Source: Nitzschia sp. DOCU1
Lineage: Eukaryota > Bacillariophyta > Bacillariophyceae > Bacillariales > Bacillariaceae
Direction: 5' to 3'
Assembly: GCA_951394045.1 (NCBI GenBank)
Contig: OX595991.1
Coordinates: 3,348,001 to 3,412,000, forward strand
Length of the DNA stretch: 64,000 nucleotides
Shown here: positions 53,968 through 62,599 of the stretch, piece by piece
Layout: the number at the start of each line of letters is the position of its first letter
Numbering within the stretch: the first letter of the stretch is position 1
Position numbers and translations under genes: made by a program
Notes under the pieces: generated by a model
Told to the model about the DNA's origin: nothing
The model's database searches: none
The model's input: the letters and a program-made list of their open reading frames with translations, nothing else

Positions 53968-55464
53968 ATGATGCAAATGAAGGGTATCTTCCTTTTGCTC
54001 TTGTTGGGGGTTGCCTCGTCCGAGTCCATGCTTGAGCAGCAAGAGAAGCAGCATGACCTGAATCAAGCGGAGATGGTGTATTTGCAGGATGAGGATGTCG
54101 AAGACGAGAATCCTTCGCCGTCCAAACGACTCCGCGAGCTTGTTCGAAGCCGCCCTCGAGTCCTAGAAGGTCAAGCTCCGAAGTCGACGCTTTATTCTGA
54201 CGGAGTGGTGGATGGCACGGCTGAGCGATATATCCGCTCCTCTGCTACCAGCTCAAATGGAATCATCATGGGGGGCGGGCAACTAGATCACAATCGAGCA
54301 GGCAGCGGCACGTTTACATCGAGTGCTACAAAGTCCTCCAAGACCCCTTGCCCGACATCCAAGGCCAGCAAAACGCCCAAAACTGGTCGTCGGTTCCTCC
54401 AAGAACCTGCTCCCAAGCAGAAGAATGCCGACAAGGTCAAGGCAGCGGAGTCTGCTGCCGACGATAGTGCAGGCACGGCCCAGTACTCCAGGACAAGCGC
54501 CCGCGAGGGAGATGGGATGGAATCCCGATCGGATTATCTTTCTTCTGCTGGTGCCAAGAGCAGCAAAGGAGCAAAGGCCAGCAAAAGTTGCGGCGGCCTT
54601 GGGGGTGAGGATGATTCTGTTAAGCCCTCGTCCGAGCCCTCGTTGAATCCCTCGTCCAAGCCCTCGTTGATGCCCTCGGAGATGCCATCCTTGGAACCTT
54701 CCAACATGCCATCCAGCAGATGTGATCTCCGCTTGGATGTCTTCAAGGGAAATGAAAACGCCTTGGTGGCGCAATGCAACGCTGAACAGTTATCCGGCGC
54801 CGGTCTTGGCAAGGATTGTAGCATCGGCGGAGACGACGCTTGTTGCACTTGTTGCTGCGTTGAGAATGGAGCATCGCAAGTATGTGCCGCCCCAAGTGCA
54901 TGCAAGGGAGGAACCTGCGAACCAAACGGCAACACGTGTCCATCAACAACGACGGCAGGAGTGGATGCGGGGTGTTGCAGCGCATATTGCGGCTCTGACG
55001 GCAAATGCTGCAGCGACGGCTTTTGTACAGGTACTGCGGATACTTCCTGTTGCAGTGGACTCTCCTGCCAGAAGCAAGGTGGCTCTGACAACTTTAAATG
55101 TCAGAACTGTGTTGCAGACGACGATCCTTGTGCAACTACAGGTAATCCGGCTCCCTGTTGCAGTGCGACACACAGCTGCAAGTCGGATGGTAGTGGGGGC
55201 ACTAAATGTCTCCCCGCCTCCTCCACCTGCAGTAGTATAAAAGGCACAGTTTGTAGTGACAATGCTGGGTGCTGCTCTCCATTAACCTGCAACTCCGGCA
55301 GTTGCTGCATTCAAAAAAACGCCGCCTGTACCAATGGGTCGGATGGTAGATGTTGCAGTGGAAACTCCTGCCAGCAGGTTGGTGCCTCTGCCAACTTTAA
55401 ATGTGACACCGTCAGAAGACTCGAGGAGAACGGCCAGGACCTCCCGGCCTTCATGCAGTGGTAG
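53968..55464 (+). CDS. Secreted cysteine-rich protein with PS-repeat stalk
   Basis: 498 residues from the ATG at 53968. A signal peptide (MKGIFLLLLLGVASSE) is followed by an acidic and Lys/Ser-rich region of about 190 residues, then a PSxxPS repeat (KPSSEPSLNPSSKPSLMPSE) near residues 213-240, then a cysteine-rich domain of about 220 residues with many CC and CxxC pairs (GDDACCTCCCVENG, DTSCCSGLSCQKQGG, GRCCSGNSCQQVG). At least four short CC-S-G-x-S-C repeats are present, which resemble knottin-like disulfide modules. It ends DLPAFMQW. PS-repeat stalks are common in diatom cell-surface proteins, so an extracellular or wall location is likely. The last 300 codons are duplicated downstream. Confidence 0.85.
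   Translation: MMQMKGIFLLLLLGVASSESMLEQQEKQHDLNQAEMVYLQDEDVEDENPSPSKRLRELVRSRPRVLEGQAPKSTLYSDGVVDGTAERYIRSSATSSNGIIMGGGQLDHNRAGSGTFTSSATKSSKTPCPTSKASKTPKTGRRFLQEPAPKQKNADKVKAAESAADDSAGTAQYSRTSAREGDGMESRSDYLSSAGAKSSKGAKASKSCGGLGGEDDSVKPSSEPSLNPSSKPSLMPSEMPSLEPSNMPSSRCDLRLDVFKGNENALVAQCNAEQLSGAGLGKDCSIGGDDACCTCCCVENGASQVCAAPSACKGGTCEPNGNTCPSTTTAGVDAGCCSAYCGSDGKCCSDGFCTGTADTSCCSGLSCQKQGGSDNFKCQNCVADDDPCATTGNPAPCCSATHSCKSDGSGGTKCLPASSTCSSIKGTVCSDNAGCCSPLTCNSGSCCIQKNAACTNGSDGRCCSGNSCQQVGASANFKCDTVRRLEENGQDLPAFMQW
54523..55425 (+). repeat. Source (or sister) copy of a 903-bp duplication within the cysteine-rich gene
   Basis: Begins sharply at tcccgatcgg and matches 63098-64000 base for base as far as I compared. 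It spans the PS-repeat stalk and nearly all of the cysteine domain. Confidence 0.9.
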
Positions 55465-55785
55465 TCATTGCAGTTGCAGTTGCAATTGCAATTGCGAGTA
55501 GATATGGAAAGAAAGATGACGCTTGTGAAAATGATAGTAATAGTCAAAGTAAAGTAAAAGAGCATGCATGTTGATGTTGTTGTTGTTGTTGCAGCAGCAT
55601 GAGAAAGAAGGATGGTTCATTTCAATTGTCGCTGTGGCTCGCAAGAGAAACAAACCAAAGCTTTCCGCGCCGCTATCATACCAGGTACGTCCATCTGTCC
55701 TTCGTCCAACCACGCCTCCGATTAGAATTTGTCCGAACAGCCTATCATTTTTGAGGGACACCTGTTGGCCACGTATGATAGGCAG
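55465..55785. other. Short intergenic with GTT/GCA runs
   Basis: Contains cagttgcagttgcaattgca and ttgttgttgttgttgc runs; no gene. Confidence 0.5.
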
Positions 55786-57005
55786 ATGTCAAAAACGTCC
55801 GCACCTCTGGTGACACTGGAAGAAACGTGTACCATTCTGGGAGGGGGCGCAACCAAACAAAATGTCGTCGGGGCGTGCATTCGCATCGGTCGCAAGGTCA
55901 TCCACGCAGTTGATGCTGGCAGCCGATCGTGCCGTCGCCGTCGTCATTATCGATGGGAGAGAGCAGATATCATAGATGAACGTTGGTGCCCATGGGCTGC
56001 TCCCATTAATGTGACTTTCTACATCAGGATGATTCCCTCACCACTCTTCAACTTTGGCAACCAGGCACCTGCTGAATCATCCGAGGGGGCGCTGCCGTCT
56101 GCGGAACACTCGTCGCTGCTACTGACATCGTTGAACTTCCTGCCGGTCGCCCCTCTGCACCAGCCACCATCGCTACTCGATGCCACCGGCAAAACCAGTT
56201 CCTCCAATGGCACCGAGCCGACAGATGCAGACAATGACTCTGTGGGGATCCCCGAAGGCGTCAAGGAGGGAGAGGTCGACGCACTGCTCGCGAATGAATT
56301 GAACGCCATGTCCCTGGAAGAACGAGAACGAACTTACGAGGAAATTCACGGCGTCGATCAAATTCCAGACGAAACGCCCGCCTTTCTTCATCAGAAATTC
56401 TTGCAATTTGACGAAGCATTAAGGAGAATACCAAACAATCTCAAAGCCGCATATATGCAGGCACTGCAACAGGATTCGGCGTATATACAAAACCCGAAAT
56501 TCCGACTCATGATCCTCAGAAGTACCCTCTTTGATGTGGACGCCGCTGCCACACGCTTGGTAGATTTTCTCCAGGGAAAACTGGACTTGTTTGGACCTCA
56601 AACGTTGACAAGGTCGGTATATTTGACCGATCTAGACAAGGATGACATGGCATATCTAAAGTCGGGCGCTTATCAGCATTTGCCGTCACGCGATTCCGTG
56701 GGACGAGCAGCGATTGTGGACTTTCACCTGGTGGTGGAACATGCCTATAAACATCCAAAAAATCTGGTACGAGATTTACAAATTGGTCGACTGTCGCATG
56801 TTGTTATCCAGTGCTGGCCTGTTTCTTAATCTGTTTCTTTGTTCTTGTACAGCTCCGAACGCTGGCCTTTCTCCAACTCGCCGCAGCCGATCGGCTTCGT
56901 AGTGGGGAAGCACGGGGAAGCTTCCGGCCGCCGTCTTTTGCGAGAGATAAGTTGCTAGTAGTACCATTGGGTAACAACAAGGGACTACATTTTCCAGCGT
57001 GGTGA
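55786..57005 (+). CDS. Diatom-expanded family protein (EEIHGVDQIPDE motif), two exons
   Basis: Exon 1 is 55786-56766 and exon 2 is 56853-57005, separated by an 86-bp intron (GTACGAG...CTTGTACAG) in phase 0; 377 residues from the ATG at 55786, or 296 from the ATG at 56029, which avoids an unusual Arg-rich first part. The core, from about residue 188, has ALLANELNAMSLEERERTYE and EEIHGVDQIPDETP, then YMQALQQDSAYIQNPKFRLM and KLDLFGPQTLTRSVYLTDLD, and YKHPKNL at the exon junction. I recall these blocks from a large family of uncharacterised diatom proteins, perhaps with a CRAL-TRIO-like fold. After NLL the usual family sequence stops and a short unrelated tail follows, so this member is C-terminally truncated. 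Confidence 0.7.
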
Positions 57006-57059
57006 TGCCCCGTCATCATCGTTATCAAGAAATCAGGACAAGGCAAGAAAAGGGGGGAG

Positions 57060-57400
57060 AATAACTATTGCAGCGAAGGTGCGGTTACTTCCTGTTGCGG
57101 TGGGTTTTGCTGCGCATATCTCCAATGCTACGTTGGAGTTGGCGGAGCTTGTACTGTGCTAGGTACTGACGGTTGCAGTGGATTTTGTGGCGCCAATAAC
57201 AAATGAGCATGGGCCAATCGTTCATATACCAATGAAGGTCTGGATGATTCCTGTTGTAGTGGATATTGCAAAAAGTCTGACAAGGGTATAAAAACCTCTT
57301 TGAAAGGTGGTGCCACCCCGGGGGTGGCGGCAGAAGACTCGAGAATGAAAGCGAGGACCTTCCGGGCTTTCTGAAGTGGTATTTATTGCGATTGTTTGTA
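57060..57400 (+). pseudogene. Decayed third copy of the cysteine-rich gene's 3' end
   Basis: Reads SCCGGFCCAYLQCYVG, GTDGCSGFCGANNK then a stop, DDSCCSGYCKKSDKG, and a final piece matching the end of the intact gene (gaagactcgag...gaccttccgggctttc against gaagactcgag...gacctcccggccttc at 55415). Stops and frame changes show that it is a relic. No N-terminal half is seen. Confidence 0.7.
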
Positions 57401-57700
57401 GTGAAGGACATATGAAGATTGTGAAAATGTAACTCCAAATCTCTCGTTGAAAAAACCAAGACACCGGTCGTACGAAATAAGAATCAGAGTCGATGAAAAA
57501 TAGTAACAGCAATAGTGCATTTCCAATTTTGAAGCGGGTCAGCGTCGCATCAAGTGTCCAAAGCGAGTCCCCATGTGGAGACTAGCAACTCCTTTGCTGA
57601 CGAAGTCATCCGCTTGGGCCACAACTTCGTCTTGACGGTGCAATGACCGGAGCTGGCCGGGTTCTTTCTATCTGTATTTTGGAAACGAGTTGATGAATCA
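57401..57700. other. Intergenic, nothing recognised
   Basis: 300 bases with no convincing frame or repeat. Confidence 0.4.
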
Positions 57701-58459
57701 ATGACTAGACCAAAAAGGGACGAGTGGATAAAGCCAGAAAGGCCTTGTAGCCCTCACCTGGAAGACCGAAATGGTTTTACATGCCAGAAAGGCTTCCCCT
57801 CCGACATCACGCTGAAAAATTCACTTTTCGTCCAATTGAGAGAGGGGGCAGCATCAAACCGCTTTGGGATACACGGACCGCGCCATGTTGGTAATATCAA
57901 GCCCCTTAGAGAAAATCCCCCATTCAATGGCCAACAAGAAGTGTTGTCGATTTCTCTGCTCTCCTGCCACCGAAATGAGTTTGGCACCGTAATGCATGTC
58001 ATCAATTTCCTTTACAGGGCAATGAAACAGTTCTTCCGCTCGGAGACACCCTTGAAGATGCCACCAGAAGGGCTTGAGGGCCCCGATTGTCGAGATGCAC
58101 ACATTGTCATCTCTGTGATATCGCATCAGGATCTCAGGGGAAATGTGGTGCAAACATGGGTATTAGCATGCCGCCGTTTGGCACGGCATTCAATATTGAT
58201 AAATGGGGTGATGAAGTCAAAGGTCTCTAGTAGCCCCCATGCAGATGGCTTCGGTGCTAATTCTTGCTGTCGTCGGTGCAACTATAACAGCCAGGACTAT
58301 TTGTCAAGCCTAGTCGTGTATGTAAAAGGGAGCCGACGTGATGCCATGATCCCAGGAACCAGCAACCTGCACACGAGCCTGATCCGCTCACGCCATCTCA
58401 ACAACCTTTGGACAGGCCATCCAACACACCAAACAGTGGTAATCAAGGTGGATGCGTAG
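57701..58459 (+). CDS. Hypothetical protein, doubtful
   Basis: A 252-residue frame from an ATG at 57701. Its length is more than chance would usually give, and it has mixed composition (PPEGLEGPDCRDAHIVISVI, DLRGNVVQTWVLACRRLARH), but no domain, signal or repeat supports it. The opposite strand is also open in pieces. A further plus-strand fragment at 58675-58821 (ending MMQSFADMLAL) may be a separate relic. Confidence 0.3.
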   Translation: MTRPKRDEWIKPERPCSPHLEDRNGFTCQKGFPSDITLKNSLFVQLREGAASNRFGIHGPRHVGNIKPLRENPPFNGQQEVLSISLLSCHRNEFGTVMHVINFLYRAMKQFFRSETPLKMPPEGLEGPDCRDAHIVISVISHQDLRGNVVQTWVLACRRLARHSILINGVMKSKVSSSPHADGFGANSCCRRCNYNSQDYLSSLVVYVKGSRRDAMIPGTSNLHTSLIRSRHLNNLWTGHPTHQTVVIKVDA

Positions 58460-58933
58460 CCAACATTAAAATCCAACAGCGATATGGACAACGGCGGCGA
58501 CGGAAACAAAAACAACCAAGGTTATGCATATGCATCATCCGAAGGTTACGATCATCCTGCTTGCTGCAGTTGTTGCCGCACGAAGAATTAGAAAGGGCCC
58601 AAGTAACGCAAGCCAAAGGCCGACTGCGGTTTTCGAAGAAGGCTCGATGAGGCCGACGGGGAAGTGCTGGGCTTTCTGGAGTGCTCGTTGTCATTGCGGA
58701 TGATGGTACTGATCTTACCACTCCAACTATTACCAGGTATGCCGCCGCCCGAAATAAGAAACAAGGTGTAGGAGGCAAACTAATAATGATGCAATCCTTC
58801 GCCGATATGCTGGCTCTCTGAGGCATAGTCAGCATATCGATGCTTCATTTTCATTGCGTCCATTTTCTGTCGCATTGGCCGGGACCCGCCGTCCGCACCT
58901 CACCCGACAAGGGAACCACAATTGGCGAAGCGG

Positions 58934-58941
58934 AATAAAAC
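58934..58941. repeat. 8-bp target-site duplication, left (AATAAAAC)
   Basis: Directly before the first family B element; the same eight bases follow the second copy at 61978-61985. Confidence 0.9.
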
Positions 58942-60456
58942 GGTGAGTGTCGAACTACGTAGGTAGCTCTTTGATAGTGTATGACAGAAATGCCCCGTTT
59001 TCGTCCAAAATCGGTGCTTTTTGATTGAATTCGCGTCCTCAACGTGTCCTACTTTGATAGTGCATTTATGGACGTTTTGATAGTACATTTAACACTACGA
59101 CACAAAAGATTAAAATTTGACTTTTGATTTACCAATTTGAAGCTTCTTTTTGTGTATTCTTGATATCTTGGGAGCGCGCCTGCTCCCTCCCATGCCAGAC
59201 GAAGCTTGCGATAACAACTAAAGCTCACAATAGTAGCACCAATAGTAGTTCCTTCTCGGTTCTTGGTTAACCAGCCTCGTTGCTCGATAACTCGCAATCA
59301 TGATAGCAAGGAAGAACGACGACGATTGACGACAAGCGACACCAAAAAAGTGACAAGTCGCATGACCAGACTTTCTAGTTCAAGTGCACTAGCAACGTCT
59401 ACTATAGTGCAATCCCTATTTCAAATCAGCAGAATCATCCTTCTATCATTCCCATGAATCATGATTCGAAGTTGATTGTTGCATTCCTTGTATGATTCGT
59501 TGATTGTTGCATTCGTTGTATCGTGTCAAAAGAACAAAACTAGGAGTTCAACGAAACAGTGGCGGGGCAGCAACTTCGTAGAGGTAGCAGCAAATAATGA
59601 AGTGTATTGTAGTGTAGTAGTTGTAGTGGCCATGGCAGCTTGTAGACGAATTCACAGCGATCCAAAGTTGATTGTAGCGTTCGGCCCACGAACAAAATGA
59701 TCGATGAGATGAAGGAAACAATAGCGGCGCGACGACGGCTTCGTAGAGGTAGCCCTGAATAATAAAGTGTATTGTAGTGTAGTAGTGGCGGTGGCAGCTT
59801 GTAGATGAATCCACAGCGATCCAAAGTTGATTGTAGCGTTCATTGGCAGGGAAACAAAACGACTGACGAGTTGAAAGCGGCGGCGGCGACGGCAGCTTCG
59901 TTTTGGGAGTAGATTGGCACCAAAGGCCACAACAGGCGAGTTGTAGAGATGCTGGGTGGTGAGCAGGTTGTCAGGTTTACATGACAATGTTAGTGAAATG
60001 CATGAATCAAAATACTTTGGTCCGCCATGGAATGCACTTACCTCGGTAATATTGTAGTAGTAATTGAATAATAACTAGCAATCGAATAATACTGCTGATG
60101 GAACGACTGTATAGCGCCAATCAAGGAGTTTATACACATGCGGTGGTAGGAGTAGAGCTGCAGTACTCGAGAATTACTCGCAAATGAAAGTTTGACAGTG
60201 AAAGAATGGATTTTTGTGTTGCGCCATTGTCGCCGCTCGTCCAATTCAACGACAAATTTGGACCAATTCGACTTAACGGCGAGCGGCGGGCGCGCCGCGC
60301 AAGCCGGCAAAAGTTTGTTCCCAGCGGTAAATCTCAATCCTTGATACAACCGAAACAGCGATTATTGCTTTCAAAATGTTCTTCGAACTTTTTCTCTTCT
60401 TTTTCCTTTCTTTCCCTTTATAAAAATTTCGCTACCTACGTAGCTGGACATAGGCC
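58942..60456. mobile_element. Family B non-autonomous transposon, copy A
   Basis: 1,515 bp. It begins GGTGAGTGTCGAACTACG and ends CTGGACATAGGCC; the 26-bp ends share an inner TACGTAGGTAGC with each other and ACGTAGGTAGC with family A. Subterminal TTGATAGTRY motifs lie at 58971, 59054 and 59077 only at the left end. The middle has internal repeats beginning GATCCAAAGTTGATTGTAGC, cognate to those of family A. No transposase frame is seen. Confidence 0.9.
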
Positions 60457-60462
60457 TAAAAC

Positions 60463-61977
60463 GGTGAGTGTCGAACTACGTAGGTAGCTCTTTGATAGTG
60501 TATGACAGAAATGCCCCGTTTTCGTCCAAAATCGGTGCTTTTTGATTGAATTCGCGTCCTCAACGTGTCCTACTTTGATAGTGCATTTATGGACGTTTTG
60601 ATAGTACATTTAACACTACGACACAAAAGATTAAAATTTGACTTTTGATTTACCAATTTGAAGCTTCTTTTTGTGTATTCTTGATATCTTGGGAGCGCGC
60701 CTGCTCCCTCCCATGCCAGACGAAGCTTGCGATAACAACTAAAGCTCACAATAGTAGCACCAATAGTAGTTCCTTCTCGGTTCTTGGTTAACCAGCCTCG
60801 TTGCTCGATAACTCGCAATCATGATAGCAAGGAAGAACGACGACGATTGACGACAAGCGACACCAAAAAAGTGACAAGTCGCATGACCAGACTTTCTAGT
60901 TCAAGTGCACTAGCAACGTCTACTATAGTGCAATCCCTATTTCAAATCAGCAGAATCATCCTTCTATCATTCCCATGAATCATGATTCGAAGTTGATTGT
61001 TGCATTCCTTGTATGATTCGTTGATTGTTGCATTCGTTGTATCGTGTCAAAAGAACAAAACTAGGAGTTCAACGAAACAGTGGCGGGGCAGCAACTTCGT
61101 AGAGGTAGCAGCAAATAATGAAGTGTATTGTAGTGTAGTAGTTGTAGTGGCCATGGCAGCTTGTAGACGAATTCACAGCGATCCAAAGTTGATTGTAGCG
61201 TTCGGCCCACGAACAAAATGATCGATGAGATGAAGGAAACAATAGCGGCGCGACGACGGCTTCGTAGAGGTAGCCCTGAATAATAAAGTGTATTGTAGTG
61301 TAGTAGTGGCGGTGGCAGCTTGTAGATGAATCCACAGCGATCCAAAGTTGATTGTAGCGTTCATTGGCAGGGAAACAAAACGACTGACGAGTTGAAAGCG
61401 GCGGCGGCGACGGCAGCTTCGTTTTGGGAGTAGATTGGCACCAAAGGCCACAACAGGCGAGTTGTAGAGATGCTGGGTGGTGAGCAGGTTGTCAGGTTTA
61501 CATGACAATGTTAGTGAAATGCATGAATCAAAATACTTTGGTCCGCCATGGAATGCACTTACCTCGGTAATATTGTAGTAGTAATTGAATAATAACTAGC
61601 AATCGAATAATACTGCTGATGGAACGACTGTATAGCGCCAATCAAGGAGTTTATACACATGCGGTGGTAGGAGTAGAGCTGCAGTACTCGAGAATTACTC
61701 GCAAATGAAAGTTTGACAGTGAAAGAATGGATTTTTGTGTTGCGCCATTGTCGCCGCTCGTCCAATTCAACGACAAATTTGGACCAATTCGACTTAACGG
61801 CGAGCGGCGGGCGCGCCGCGCAAGCCGGCAAAAGTTTGTTCCCAGCGGTAAATCTCAATCCTTGATACAACCGAAACAGCGATTATTGCTTTCAAAATGT
61901 TCTTCGAACTTTTTCTCTTCTTTTTCCTTTCTTTCCCTTTATAAAAATTTCGCTACCTACGTAGCTGGACATAGGCC
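60463..61977. mobile_element. Family B non-autonomous transposon, copy B
   Basis: 1,515 bp, in the same orientation as copy A and separated from it by TAAAAC (60457-60462). No difference from copy A was noticed at the positions compared. Confidence 0.9.
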
Positions 61978-61985
61978 AATAAAAC
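61978..61985. repeat. 8-bp target-site duplication, right (AATAAAAC)
   Basis: Perfect match to 58934-58941, immediately after the terminal GGCC of copy B. Confidence 0.9.
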
Positions 61986-62599
61986 TTCCGTAGGGGATTC
62001 GCGTCTGTCGGATGGTATTTCAAAAGCAATAATAAGTGTTGTCGTGGTGCCAAATAGCGCGCCAACCACAAAGAGAATTTGGGATAAACGGTCGCGTTTG
62101 TTCTTCAGAACCCTAACGCTTCAACCATTAGTATTGATGCGTTGCCCGATCGCTAAAAGAAGTTAGTGGCGTATCGCATTCGTCCTTTCGTGCACCTAAG
62201 GCTTGCTTGGTGCCGTTTCTTCTTCGCTTATCGCTTCAACCGACTTTATGCGTCTCATCCTTGGCGATCCATGTGTGTCCCAAAGTGAATGTTGCAACTC
62301 TCAATCCAACGTCCTGTGACTATCAACAAAATACCGGTAGATGTGGTGCCGTTGTTGGGAATGTTGCAACTCTCAATCCAACGTCCTGTGACTATCAACA
62401 AAATACCGGTAGATGTGGTGCCGTTGAAAGTTCCCACGAGCGATTAGCGATTATGCCTCTAGCTAGAGGTACTACTGGTACGCTGCAAAACTTTTGTGCT
62501 CACAATCCGATAGGTTGCTGGTAAGAAAATACCACCAACTCCAATCGTCACTCTTTTGATCATTGCCATTCCAAATCGACGCCGTTGCGAGATACCAAA
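61986..62599. other. 5' region of the chimeric cysteine-rich gene
   Basis: No gene is supported. It contains two 66-bp perfect repeats spaced by 6 bp. Confidence 0.5.
62288..62425. repeat. 72-bp-period tandem repeat
   Basis: Two perfect 66-bp copies, at 62288-62353 and 62360-62425, starting aatgttgcaactctcaatcc and separated by gttggg. The period, 72, is a multiple of three; a frame through it reads TSCDYQQNTGRCGAV twice. Confidence 0.9.

Noticed and set aside
58443..58835. Minus-strand frame of 130 residues
   Set aside because: The opposite strand is equally open in pieces; composition is irregular and no motif is seen.
62207..62524. Plus-strand frame of 105 residues with two CDYQQNTGRCG repeats
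   Set aside because: It exists because the 72-bp repeat is a multiple of three; it does not start with ATG and lacks other support, so I list only the repeat.
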